Positions 1 through 5,994 of a stretch of DNA of 6,449 nt are shown here, piece after piece. Origin of the DNA: an uncultured Oscillospiraceae bacterium (GTDB lineage Bacteria; Bacillota; Clostridia; Oscillospirales; Oscillospiraceae); the NCBI GenBank assembly GCA_934546725.1, contig CAKTED010000092.1, forward strand, positions 1 to 6,449, read 5' to 3'. The notes below the pieces were generated by a model. It searched no databases. It saw nothing but the letters and a program-made list of their open reading frames with translations, and was not told the origin of the DNA. Each line of letters starts with the position of its first letter. The stretch's first letter is position 1. The translations under genes and the position numbers were made by a program.

Positions 1-136
1 GGGGGACTGAAGGTTTCTGTCATTCAGAGGGCGAAGCCCGTGGAATCCCATACGGAGGGGCAGGGCAGTACGATGTCGTTACCATGGTGGAACCAACGGG
101 GGGATTCTTCGGTCGCTGACGCTCCCTCTGAATGAC
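1..136 (+). repeat. Family 1 palindromic intergenic repeat, complete copy A
   Basis: The left arm (19-49) runs GTCATTCAGA, hairpin GGGC-GAA-GCCC (29-39), GTGGAATCCC. The right arm (98-136) runs GGGGGATTCTTC, an imperfect hairpin, CCTCTGAATGAC. The outer 12 nt of the arms are perfect reverse complements and the inner GGAATCCC/GGGGATTC also pair, so the unit can form a four-way junction around a centre of about 48 nt (50-97). The centre and the lead-in GGGGACTGAAGG are shared with the copies near 2773 and 6198. The window edge may cut off the lead-in. It lies downstream of ricT and has no credible coding content. It is probably a non-autonomous mobile repeat or a REP-like element; the mechanism is inferred only. 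Confidence 0.85.
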
Positions 137-270
137 GTGCAAGGCGGGAAGTGCGCAGCGGGATGCGGCGGTGTGGGAACGTGGACGCGCAGACTCAAAG
201 TCTCCGCCATTCAGAGGCCGCAGGCCGTGGAATCCCCCACGGAGAGGCACAGGCCCAACCAGTGGACGCG
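137..270 (+). repeat. Family 1 linker plus truncated left-arm copy B
   Basis: Positions 137-207 are a GC-rich linker ending in CGTGGACGCG...TCTCCG, resembling the linker at 4861-4950. A left arm follows at 208-236: CATTCAGA, hairpin GGCC-GCA-GGCC (216-226), GTGGAATCCC. After it come only about 20 nt recognisable from the family centre (ACGGAGAGGCA) and no right arm before the ricT terminator. The copy is therefore truncated, in the same orientation as copy A and directly downstream of it. Its hairpin stem differs from copy A by a compensatory pair swap. No gene is seen in 1-280. Confidence 0.75.
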
Positions 271-280
271 GCACAAACCA

Positions 281-313
281 CAAGGCTGCATCCCATAACG
301 GGACGCAGCCTTG
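281..313 (-). terminator. Hairpin after ricT, probable terminator
   Basis: The arms 281-294 and 300-313 pair over 14 bp with a 5-nt loop. Their one imperfect position is a G-U wobble in the minus-strand transcript but an A-C mismatch in a plus-strand one, which favours a role in the minus transcript. It begins 11 nt past the ricT TAA stop (325-327). The sequence after the stem on the minus strand is TGGTTTGTG, only moderately T-rich, so termination may be incomplete, or the hairpin may mainly protect the 3' end. Confidence 0.6.
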
Positions 314-324
314 AAAAAGACGCC

Positions 325-1746
325 TTATTCGCTCTTCGGGGGTTCGCCGCCGGGTTTGGGGCCATGATGGCGGCGGCGCGGCGGGCGCTTCGGCTTTGCC
401 TGCGCGACGGCCTCGGCAATGGCGTCAGCTCTCGCCCTCGCCTTATCGTCCGCGGGGGCCTTTGCGCCGTCATTTTTGCGCGGCGGACGCGGCGGGCGAT
501 TATTCTGCTTCGCCTGGGGCCTATCCTGCTGCGGCTTCGCGCCGCTCTGCGCGGGCTTATCCTGCTGGGGCTTTGCGCCGTCCTGTGCGGGCTTTGCCGG
601 ACGGGGACGACGGCGGCGCTCATTCTGGCGCTGACCCTCCGCCTTTTCCCTGTTTCCGGGCTGTCCGGCGGCGGTCTGCGGCTTATCCTGCCCCTCCTGC
701 TTATCCTGCTTCGGCTGCCCCGCGGCATCCTGCGGCTTCTTCGGTCTGCGGCGGCGATTGCCGGAGCGCTGGCCCTTTGCCGTCTTATCCTCCACTTCGT
801 CCGCACCGGTGGGGTCGGAAAGACTGCGCGCGGGCATGGGATCAAGCCGCGTGCGCGAAGCGAAGCCTGAAAAGCGGACGTCCTCCTCCACCGGCTCGGG
901 CTTTTCCTCCGGCGGCTCGGGAGCCTTATAAACTCCGCCGATGGTGAAGCCCAGCTCGCGCGCGGGATAGGCGCGCGTATCGTTCGCGCCCTCGCCCTCA
1001 AGCTTTACCTTGACGGTGCGGCGCAGGAGGTTCACCTCGGTAACGGTGCCCCTGCCGTCCGGCGTGTCCACGGCGGTATCGACCTTCGGCACGGTCTTCA
1101 GCAGGTGCTCATACGCGTCCTGCTCATACTTGAGGCAGCACATCAGGCGGCCGCAGGTGCCGGAAATCTTGGTGGGGTTGAGCGAAAGCGACTGCGTTTT
1201 CGCCATCTTGATGGAGACGGGCTGGAAGGAGTCAAGAAACGTGGAGCAGCAGAACGGACGGCCGCAGATGCCGAGCCCGCCCACGAGCTTCGCGCTGTCG
1301 CGAACGCCTATCTGCCGCAGCTCGATGCGCGTGCGGAAAACGCCCGCAAGATCCTTGACGAGGTCGCGGAAGTCCACGCGGTCCTCGCTGGTAAAGAAAA
1401 ACAGAATTTTGCTGCCGTCGAAGCTGTATTCGACCTCCACGAGCTTCATATCAAGCCCGCGCTCGGCGATCTTCTTCTGGCAGAAGTCGAAGGCCGTCTT
1501 CTCCTTCTGGCGGTTGGCGGCGTCGAGCCTTTTATCCGCGGCGGAGGCCACGCGGATAACGGGGCGCAGCGGCGGCACGATGGCCGTATCCTCAACGTAG
1601 TGCGCCGCGCGGACGCACTCGCCTATCTCGGAGCCGCGCGACGTTTCGACGATGACGGCGTCGCCGGGATGAATTTCGTTATCGCCGGGGTCAAAGTAAT
1701 AGGCCTTGCCCTTGCCGCGAAAGCGAACGTTAATTACCTGTGGCAT
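325..1746 (-). CDS. ricT: RicT/YaaT, PSP1-domain cysteine-rich protein with long basic tail
   Basis: This is a 473-residue RicT (YaaT) homologue. In Bacillus subtilis RicT works with RicA and RicF in a cytoplasmic Fe-S complex that stimulates RNase Y-dependent mRNA processing. Residues 1-275 match the usual whole length of the family: an N-terminal part with RFRGKGKAYYFDPG, a PSP1 domain at roughly 60-150, and the two cysteine motifs CGRPFCC (161-167) and CGRLMCC (198-204) expected to help hold the cluster. Residues 276-473 are an added low-complexity region rich in Pro, Lys, Gln, Arg, Ala and Gly, with a tandem repeat near 386-409, predicted to be disordered and strongly basic. The ATG at 1746 is preceded by GAGGAA (1751-1756). 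It lies 30 nt after the holB stop, so co-transcription is likely. No ricA or ricF is in the window. Family assignment is firm; any tail function (for example RNA binding) is inference. Confidence 0.93.
   Translation of the reverse strand: MPQVINVRFRGKGKAYYFDPGDNEIHPGDAVIVETSRGSEIGECVRAAHYVEDTAIVPPLRPVIRVASAADKRLDAANRQKEKTAFDFCQKKIAERGLDMKLVEVEYSFDGSKILFFFTSEDRVDFRDLVKDLAGVFRTRIELRQIGVRDSAKLVGGLGICGRPFCCSTFLDSFQPVSIKMAKTQSLSLNPTKISGTCGRLMCCLKYEQDAYEHLLKTVPKVDTAVDTPDGRGTVTEVNLLRRTVKVKLEGEGANDTRAYPARELGFTIGGVYKAPEPPEEKPEPVEEDVRFSGFASRTRLDPMPARSLSDPTGADEVEDKTAKGQRSGNRRRRPKKPQDAAGQPKQDKQEGQDKPQTAAGQPGNREKAEGQRQNERRRRPRPAKPAQDGAKPQQDKPAQSGAKPQQDRPQAKQNNRPPRPPRKNDGAKAPADDKARARADAIAEAVAQAKPKRPPRRRHHGPKPGGEPPKSE
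520..591 (-). repeat. Two 36-bp in-frame tandem repeats in the ricT tail
   Basis: Positions 556-591 and 520-555 encode PAQDGAKPQQDK and PAQSGAKPQQDR (residues 386-397 and 398-409), a 12-residue unit repeated with two substitutions. A looser repeat (AAGQP at residues 341-345 and 359-363, EGQ at 351 and 370) lies earlier in the tail. The pattern fits growth of the tail by in-frame duplication, and copy number may vary between strains. Confidence 0.8.
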
Positions 1747-1776
1747 ATATTTCCTCGATTCTTTTCGTATGGTCTG

Positions 1777-2586
1777 TCATCCGTCCGCAAGAATGCGGTT
1801 CAGCTTCACCGCGAGCGCTCCGGCGGTGTGACCCGCGCCGGTATTGTTCGAGTCCCGGCGGCGCAAAAGCTCCGAGACCTCGTCCATCGCTGCGAAAAGC
1901 GCCGCGCGCTCACCGGTCCCGGCTGTGATCCTCTGCGCGAAAAGCGCCCAGAGGGCTTCGAGCACGCCGTCAAACTCCTCGCGCTCCAGCTTCGCCTTTT
2001 CGAGCATGAAGGCGGCGGAGGCAACGTCCACGGGCTTTTTGCGGAGGAAGGAGTCGAATATCGCGCGGGCGTATTTATCCTCGTCCCCCGCGCCCTCCTC
2101 GCCGGAGGCAAGAAGCTCCGTGCAGCGCGAGCGGACGGTGTCGAGCACGGCGGCGGCGTTTGCCGCCTCAAGGACGAAGGCCGAGCGCGCGGGCGGCTCC
2201 TCAAGGATCTTGAGCATGGCGTTCTGCGCGTTCAGGTTCATCTCGTCCGCCTCGGGGATGAGATAGACCTTGCGCTGCGCCTCGTTCGGCATAACATATG
2301 CGTCGCGCACGATATTGCGCACCTGCTCGACGACGTAGGAGCTTTTGTCCGGCAGCTTCTCCAGGCGGATGAGATCCGGGTGGATGCCGCGCGCAAGCTT
2401 CTGGCAGTGGGCGCACTCGCCGCAGGGCGCGTCCTGCGCCGGGCAGATGAGCGCCGAGACGATGAACGCCGCCAGCTCGTCCCGGCTCTCGCGCGAGCCG
2501 CCGAGGACGAGCCACGCGTGCGAAAGCGTCCCGTTTCGCGCTTCAAGGCGTATTTTCTTTTTCTGCGCGCCGTTCATCTGCGCCAT
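1777..2586 (-). CDS. holB: DNA polymerase III subunit delta' (HolB)
   Basis: The 269-residue product is the delta' subunit of the clamp loader, which with delta and tau/gamma loads the sliding clamp at primed sites during replication. Visible hallmarks are SHAWLVLGG near residues 22-30 with a degenerate P-loop (GGSRESRDELA, as expected for the non-hydrolysing delta'), a four-cysteine zinc module C48-C55-C58-C61, the conserved NAQNAMLKILEEPP (119-132), and the RSRC motif (152-155) of AAA+ clamp loaders. The C-terminal helical part is shorter than in E. coli (about 334 residues) but ends naturally. The ATG at 2586 has GGGGAG (2597-2602) 10 nt upstream. It is first in the operon with ricT, the same order as in Bacillus; tmk, normally upstream in that cluster, is absent here and replaced by a promoter and repeats. 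Confidence 0.93.
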   Translation of the reverse strand: MAQMNGAQKKKIRLEARNGTLSHAWLVLGGSRESRDELAAFIVSALICPAQDAPCGECAHCQKLARGIHPDLIRLEKLPDKSSYVVEQVRNIVRDAYVMPNEAQRKVYLIPEADEMNLNAQNAMLKILEEPPARSAFVLEAANAAAVLDTVRSRCTELLASGEEGAGDEDKYARAIFDSFLRKKPVDVASAAFMLEKAKLEREEFDGVLEALWALFAQRITAGTGERAALFAAMDEVSELLRRRDSNNTGAGHTAGALAVKLNRILADG

Positions 2587-2620
2587 GGCCCCACGTCTCC
2601 CCGATTTTCCGCAGCGGCGG

Positions 2621-2685
2621 ATGATATGAATATGATGTTATGAAGAAATGCGGACATTTCTTCAGTAGTATATCATATTGTATCA
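2621..2685. repeat. AT-rich imperfect inverted repeat over the holB promoter and leader
   Basis: The outer arms 2621-2636 and 2672-2685 pair over ATCATATT and then TATCA with one indel, enclosing the perfect hairpin at 2641-2664. The right arm overlaps the -10 hexamer, so the outer arms cannot both be in the transcript; a DNA-level role such as an operator or cruciform is possible. AT-richness makes chance pairing plausible. Confidence 0.4.
2641..2664. repeat. Family 2 short hairpin, copy in the holB leader
   Basis: TGAAGAAATG pairs perfectly with CATTTCTTCA over 10 bp around the loop CGGA. It sits just downstream of the predicted holB start of transcription, so it would form at the 5' end of the holB-ricT mRNA. 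The same core recurs at 4714-4739 and 5995-6019 with paired stem changes. There is no T-tract, so it is not an ordinary terminator. Confidence 0.75.
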
Positions 2686-2705
2686 CAGTTCATGGCGATT
2701 TACAA
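2677..2705 (-). promoter_or_regulatory. SigA-type promoter of holB-ricT
   Basis: Read on the minus strand, TTGTAA (2700-2705) lies 17 bp from TACAAT (2677-2682), matching the -35 and -10 consensus at 4/6 and 5/6. Transcription would begin near 2670, giving a leader of about 84 nt that carries the 2641-2664 hairpin. It is the best promoter candidate upstream of holB. Confidence 0.6.
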
Positions 2706-2772
2706 ACCTTTTCTGTATGGTATTGTGTGGGGGCGGGGGATGCGTATAGGGGACGCGGGGTGCGGCGGTATC

Positions 2773-2913
2773 GTGGACGCGGGGACTGAAGGTTTCCGTC
2801 ATTCAGAGGGCAAAGCCCGTGGAATCCCCAATGGAGGGCGGAGCAGTGTGTTGTCGTTACCTGTACGAACCATCAGGGGGATTCTTCGCCTGCTTGCGCA
2901 GGCTCTGAATGAC
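2773..2913 (+). repeat. Family 1 palindromic intergenic repeat, complete copy C
   Basis: The lead-in GTGGACGCGGGGACTGAAGG (2773-2792) is followed by a left arm (2798-2829) with hairpin GGGC-AAA-GCCC (2808-2818). The centre (2830-2875) shares GGAGGG..GCAGT..GTTGTCGTTACC with copies A and E. The right arm (2876-2913) carries the perfect hairpin GCCTGC-TTGC-GCAGGC (2888-2903), then TCTGAATGAC. It lies between holB and prfC, in the same orientation as the other copies. A continuous reading frame crosses it, but that frame is only the repeat and is not a gene. Confidence 0.85.
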
Positions 2914-2923
2914 AGCAATATTT

Positions 2924-3030
2924 GGGGGATTCTTCGGTCGCTGACGCTCCCTCTGAATGACGGAAAAAATCTTCACAATCGCTCCCTCTGAATGACAGCA
3001 AATAATAAGCTTACACAGGCTCTGGATGAC
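2924..3030 (+). repeat. Row of extra, decaying Family 1 right arms
   Basis: Immediately after copy C come a full right arm (2924-2961, GGGGGATTCTTCGG to CTCTGAATGAC), a 17-nt remnant (2980-2996, CGCTCCCTCTGAATGAC) and a more diverged remnant (3013-3030, ending GGCTCTGGATGAC). They are separated by short A-rich spacers such as AGCAATATTT and GGAAAAAATC. The row ends about a dozen bases before the prfC -35 box, with no matching left arms. It suggests repeated one-sided duplication or partial deletion. Confidence 0.8.
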
Positions 3031-3041
3031 GAAAAAAAACT

Positions 3042-3070
3042 TTGCTTTCGGGGGAAACTTATGGTAAAAT
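3042..3070 (+). promoter_or_regulatory. Extended -10 promoter of prfC
   Basis: TGGTAAAAT (3062-3070) is an extended -10 (TGn plus TAAAAT, 5/6). TTGCTT (3042-3047) lies 17 bp upstream as a weak -35 (3/6), acceptable for an extended -10 promoter. The predicted start near 3077 gives a leader of about 38 nt before the GTG start. Confidence 0.6.
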
Positions 3071-3114
3071 TACACGTTAGCGAAAAATTCTTTGCATAAA
3101 GGAACGATAGAACA

Positions 3115-4707
3115 GTGAGTGATATGAAACAGGAGATAAGCCGCCGCCGGACCTTTGCGATAATCTCGCACCCCGACGCCGGTAAGACGACGCTTACGGA
3201 GAAGCTGCTGCTTTACGGCGGAGCCATTCAGCTGGCAGGCTCCGTCAAGGGTAAGGCCACGGCGCGGCACGCCGTTTCCGACTGGATGGAGCTGGAAAAG
3301 CAGAGGGGTATTTCCATAACCTCCTCAGTCATGCAGTTTGAATATAACGGCTACTGCATCAATATTCTCGATACCCCCGGCCACCAGGATTTCTCGGAGG
3401 ATACCTACCGCACGCTCATGGCGGCGGACAGCGCCGTGATGGTCATCGACGCGGCCAAGGGCATCGAGCCGCAGACGCGCAAGCTCTTCAAGGTCTGCGC
3501 CATGCGGCATATCCCCATCTTCACGTTCATAAACAAGCTCGACCGCGAGGCGCGCAGCCCCTTCGAGCTCATCGAGGAGCTGGAGAAGGAGTTCGGCATC
3601 GGAACGTATCCGATGAACTGGCCCATCGGCTGCGGAGTGGACTTCAAGGGCGTTTACGACCGGCAGAAGCACGCCATCCTCGCCTTCAGGGAGTTTCACC
3701 GCGGGCAGAACCGCATAAAGGCGCTCGAGTGCGACCTTTCCGACACGGCGGAGGTGGACGGGCTTATCGGCGAGAGCCTGCGCAAAACTCTGGCGGACGA
3801 CGTTGAGCTGCTTGACGGTGCGAGCTGTGAGTTCGACCTCCGCGAGGTGCGAAACGGCCGCCTGAGCCCCGTTTTCTTCGGCTCGGCGCTTACGAACTTC
3901 GGCGTGGAGCAGTTCCTGAACAGCTTCCTCGATATGACGACCCCGCCGCTGGCGAGAGCCACGGCAGAGGACATCGTGGACCCGTTCGACGAGCGCTTTT
4001 CCGCCTTCGTTTTCAAAATTCAGGCGAATATGAACAAGGCGCACCGCGACAGGATAGCCTTCATGCGCATCTGCTCGGGCAAATTCGAGCGCGGCAAGGA
4101 ATATTACCACGTTCAGGGCGGCAAGCCGATAAAGCTTGCTCAGCCGCAGCAGATGATGGCGCAGGAGCGCGAGATAATCGAGGAGGCCTACGCCGGCGAC
4201 ATAATCGGCGTTTTCGACCCCGGCATCTTCTCCATCGGCGATACGATCTGCGCAAAGGGCATGAAGGTGCAGTTTGAGGGCATCCCGACCTTTGCGCCGG
4301 AGCATTTCGCCGCCGTCGAGCGCATCGATACGATGAAGCGCAAGCAGTTTGAAAAGGGCATGATGCAGATAGCTCAGGAGGGCGCGATACAGATCTTCCA
4401 CGAGCCGTTCAGCGGCATGGAGGAGGTCATCGTCGGCGTTGTGGGCGTTTTGCAGTTCGAGGTGCTCGAGTACCGCCTGAAGAGCGAGTATTCCACCGAG
4501 GTTCGCCGCCGTGCGCTGCCGTATCAGGAGGTGCGCTGGATAGAGAATGACGACGTTGACCCCGCGGCGCTCAACCTTACGAGCGATACGAAGTGGGTGC
4601 AGGATTTCCGGGGGAATAACCTGCTGCTCTTCACGGCGTCCTGGTGCGTTGACTGGGCGCTGAAGAAAAACGAGGGACTCCGCCTGCGCGAGTTCGGGAA
4701 AAACTGA
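3115..4707 (+). CDS. prfC: Peptide chain release factor 3 (RF3)
   Basis: RF3 is a cytoplasmic translational GTPase that removes RF1 or RF2 from the ribosome after peptide release. The 530-residue product is the normal size of the family (E. coli about 529). GTPase motifs are all present: SHPDAGKTT (18-26), switch I RGISITSSV (64-72), DTPGH (86-90), NKLD (140-143) and SAL (257-259). The N-terminal AIISHPDAGKTTLTEKLLLY and the stretch VGVVGVLQFEVLEYRL (440-455) are characteristic of RF3 and argue against EF-G or TetM-like proteins. Domains II and III fill roughly 295-385 and 395-530. The start is taken as GTG at 3115, with AAAGGA (3098-3103) 11 nt upstream; the ATG at 3124 would sit 20 nt from it. 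It appears monocistronic, divergent from holB-ricT and convergent with the hydrolase. Confidence 0.95.
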   Translation: MSDMKQEISRRRTFAIISHPDAGKTTLTEKLLLYGGAIQLAGSVKGKATARHAVSDWMELEKQRGISITSSVMQFEYNGYCINILDTPGHQDFSEDTYRTLMAADSAVMVIDAAKGIEPQTRKLFKVCAMRHIPIFTFINKLDREARSPFELIEELEKEFGIGTYPMNWPIGCGVDFKGVYDRQKHAILAFREFHRGQNRIKALECDLSDTAEVDGLIGESLRKTLADDVELLDGASCEFDLREVRNGRLSPVFFGSALTNFGVEQFLNSFLDMTTPPLARATAEDIVDPFDERFSAFVFKIQANMNKAHRDRIAFMRICSGKFERGKEYYHVQGGKPIKLAQPQQMMAQEREIIEEAYAGDIIGVFDPGIFSIGDTICAKGMKVQFEGIPTFAPEHFAAVERIDTMKRKQFEKGMMQIAQEGAIQIFHEPFSGMEEVIVGVVGVLQFEVLEYRLKSEYSTEVRRRALPYQEVRWIENDDVDPAALNLTSDTKWVQDFRGNNLLLFTASWCVDWALKKNEGLRLREFGKN

Positions 4708-4713
4708 AAGATC

Positions 4714-4739
4714 TCGCAGAAATGCAGGCATTTCTGCGA
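4714..4739. repeat. Family 2 short hairpin, copy after prfC
   Basis: TCGCAGAAATG pairs perfectly with CATTTCTGCGA over 11 bp around CAGG, starting 6 nt after the prfC stop. No T-run follows, so by itself it is a poor terminator; it may protect the prfC mRNA 3' end. It shares the GAAATG/CATTTC core with the hairpins at 2641 and 5995. Confidence 0.75.
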
Positions 4740-4777
4740 AGGGGATGCAGCCCGCCGCGCGCACTCGCTCTGCTCGC

Positions 4778-4804
4778 ACACTTGCGGGCTGAGAAGTGTT
4801 TTTT
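4778..4804 (+). terminator. Weak candidate terminator of prfC
   Basis: ACACTT (4778-4783) pairs with AAGTGT (4794-4799) and leads straight into a run of six T (4799-4804). A second possible stem is AGCCCGC/GCGGGCT (4749-4755 with 4784-4790), which overlaps the loop. Both are short or widely spaced, so this is tentative; it is the only T-tract between prfC and the convergent gene on this strand. Confidence 0.35.
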
Positions 4805-4823
4805 CCGAGGCGCAGAAGGTGAA

Positions 4824-4979
4824 TTGCCCCGAAGGGGCAAGAGAAGCCCCTCTGAATGACGTGCGTAGTGGTGGATGCGGTGCAGGGTACGGTAGTAACG
4901 GAGACGCGGGAGGGGCGTGACGTGGACGCGGGAAGGTCCCGCCCTCCGCCGTCATCCTCGCGAAGCGGGGATCCCCCGG
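4824..4979 (+). repeat. Family 1 fragments: right-arm end, linker and variant left arm (copy D)
   Basis: A perfect hairpin TTGCCCC-GAA-GGGGCAA (4824-4840) precedes a right-arm end CCCCTCTGAATGAC (to 4860). The linker 4861-4950 follows (GTGCG...GGATGCGG...GTGGACGCGGGAAGG), then a diverged left arm GTCAT, hairpin CCTCGC-GAA-GCGGGG (4956-4970), ATCCCCC. The order right arm, linker, left arm is the same as at 98-236. No coding sequence is seen in 4708-5046; the rest is hairpins and the hydrolase terminator. Confidence 0.65.
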
Positions 4980-5007
4980 CCAGGGGCGAAACACCCCCCT
5001 GCCGCGC

Positions 5008-5044
5008 AAAAAAATCGGGCCTCCCCAAATCCGGGGAAGCCCGA
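5008..5044 (-). terminator. Intrinsic terminator of the hydrolase gene
   Basis: On the minus strand TCGGGCTTCCCC pairs with GGGGAGGCCCGA over 12 bp (one G-U), with a 6-nt loop, followed by seven T (5014-5008). It starts 3 nt after the TGA stop, a textbook rho-independent terminator. Confidence 0.95.
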
Positions 5045-5046
5045 CA

Positions 5047-5967
5047 TCATAAAAGGCCCTGTTTCTTCAGCTGCGCGTCGATAAAGCGGAACATGCGCTC
5101 CTCATTCTCGGGGCTGCCGAACCTGGCGTCGCCGTGCGCGCAGCCCTCAAAGGACTCGAAGATCGCGCGTCCGCTGCCGCAGACGGAATTTATATGCGCG
5201 GCGAGGTCGACGGAGTTCTGATACGGGACGACCTCGTCCGCCGTACCGGCCTGAATGAGCATCGGCGGGCAGTCCGGCCGGACGTAGCTTCCGGGCCAGA
5301 CGAGCCGCATGAGCTCCGCGTGCTCGCGGCAGTTCAGCCCCATGAATCTGTCCATGAAGTTCGGCAGCTTCGGCATGCCGGGTGTGGGCTCGGCATCCTC
5401 CGTAAACTGCGACTGCATCACGGCGTCGTAAACGCCGAAAAGGCCGATGGCCGCCTGAACGCCGCTGTCCTGCTCCAGGTTGCCCATGGCGGGGTCCTCC
5501 AGCGCGGGTATGCCGCCGGAGGTGGCCAGCATCGCGGCAAAGTAGCCGCCCGCGGACGCTCCGACCGCGCAGATGCGCTCCGCGTCGAGCAGATACGTGG
5601 CCGCGTTCGCCCTCAGGAAGCGGACGGCCGCCTTTACGTCATAAAGCGCGGCGGGGAAAACGGCCTCGCTGCTGAGCCTGTGATCCACGCTGACGACCGC
5701 GTAGCCACGGCGAATACCGTCTATAACATACGCTATCTGAAAATCGCGGCGCTCGCCGCCCCAGAACGCTCCGCCGTGGATGAAAAATATCACCGGGAAC
5801 GGGCCGACGCCGTCGTCCGGCAGGTAAATGTCCAGCTTCTGTGCCTCGGACTGCGCGGCGTAGGGAACGTCGAGGAACCTGCGCTTTATGCCGCTCACGT
5901 CCGCCACCGGCATGGTAAATTCGCCGGGCGTGACCTTTTCGGGAAGAACGATTTTAACAACATCCAT
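5047..5967 (-). CDS. Alpha/beta hydrolase, HSL/Aes-type esterase
   Basis: The 306-residue product is a probable carboxylesterase or acetyl-ester hydrolase of the alpha/beta fold, similar to the Aes/HSL and BD-FAE groups. It shows the oxyanion-hole motif HGGAFWGG (64-71), nucleophile elbow GASAGG with Ser138, a likely acid Asp244 in GTADEVVP, and a likely His278 in GCAHGD, in the expected order and spacing. Between Ser and Asp lies an insert of about 60 residues (164-230) that may form a lid. No signal peptide or membrane segment is seen, so it is probably cytoplasmic. The ATG at 5967 is chosen because AAAAAGGAG (5976-5984) ends 8 nt before it; a longer frame back to 6075 would run through the promoter and hairpin and is rejected. 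It is a single-gene unit. The substrate is unknown: carbohydrate acetyl or feruloyl esters and small drug-like esters are all possible. Confidence 0.88.
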   Translation of the reverse strand: MDVVKIVLPEKVTPGEFTMPVADVSGIKRRFLDVPYAAQSEAQKLDIYLPDDGVGPFPVIFFIHGGAFWGGERRDFQIAYVIDGIRRGYAVVSVDHRLSSEAVFPAALYDVKAAVRFLRANAATYLLDAERICAVGASAGGYFAAMLATSGGIPALEDPAMGNLEQDSGVQAAIGLFGVYDAVMQSQFTEDAEPTPGMPKLPNFMDRFMGLNCREHAELMRLVWPGSYVRPDCPPMLIQAGTADEVVPYQNSVDLAAHINSVCGSGRAIFESFEGCAHGDARFGSPENEERMFRFIDAQLKKQGLL

Positions 5968-5994
5968 GATAAGCGCTCCTTTTTGGGGGATCAT

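Noticed and set aside
195..1001. Arg/Pro/Ser-rich frames overlapping the ricT tail on both strands
   Set aside because: They are out-of-frame readings of the low-complexity tail; the ricT frame is continuous with its conserved core.
1105..2643. Long plus-strand frame opposite holB and ricT
   Set aside because: It is antisense to two clearly conserved genes, has no recognisable domains, and arises from the high GC content.
2692..2991. 99-codon frame between holB and prfC
   Set aside because: It is translated repeat sequence crossing copy C and an extra right arm; no RBS was seen.
2876..3030. CRISPR-like array
   Set aside because: The spacing is irregular, copies decay from one end, spacers are short and A-rich, and no cas genes are present.
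3325..5028. 567-codon minus-strand frame opposite prfC
   Set aside because: It overlaps the RF3 gene fully and runs through repeats at its start; its composition is that of a mirror frame with no family features.
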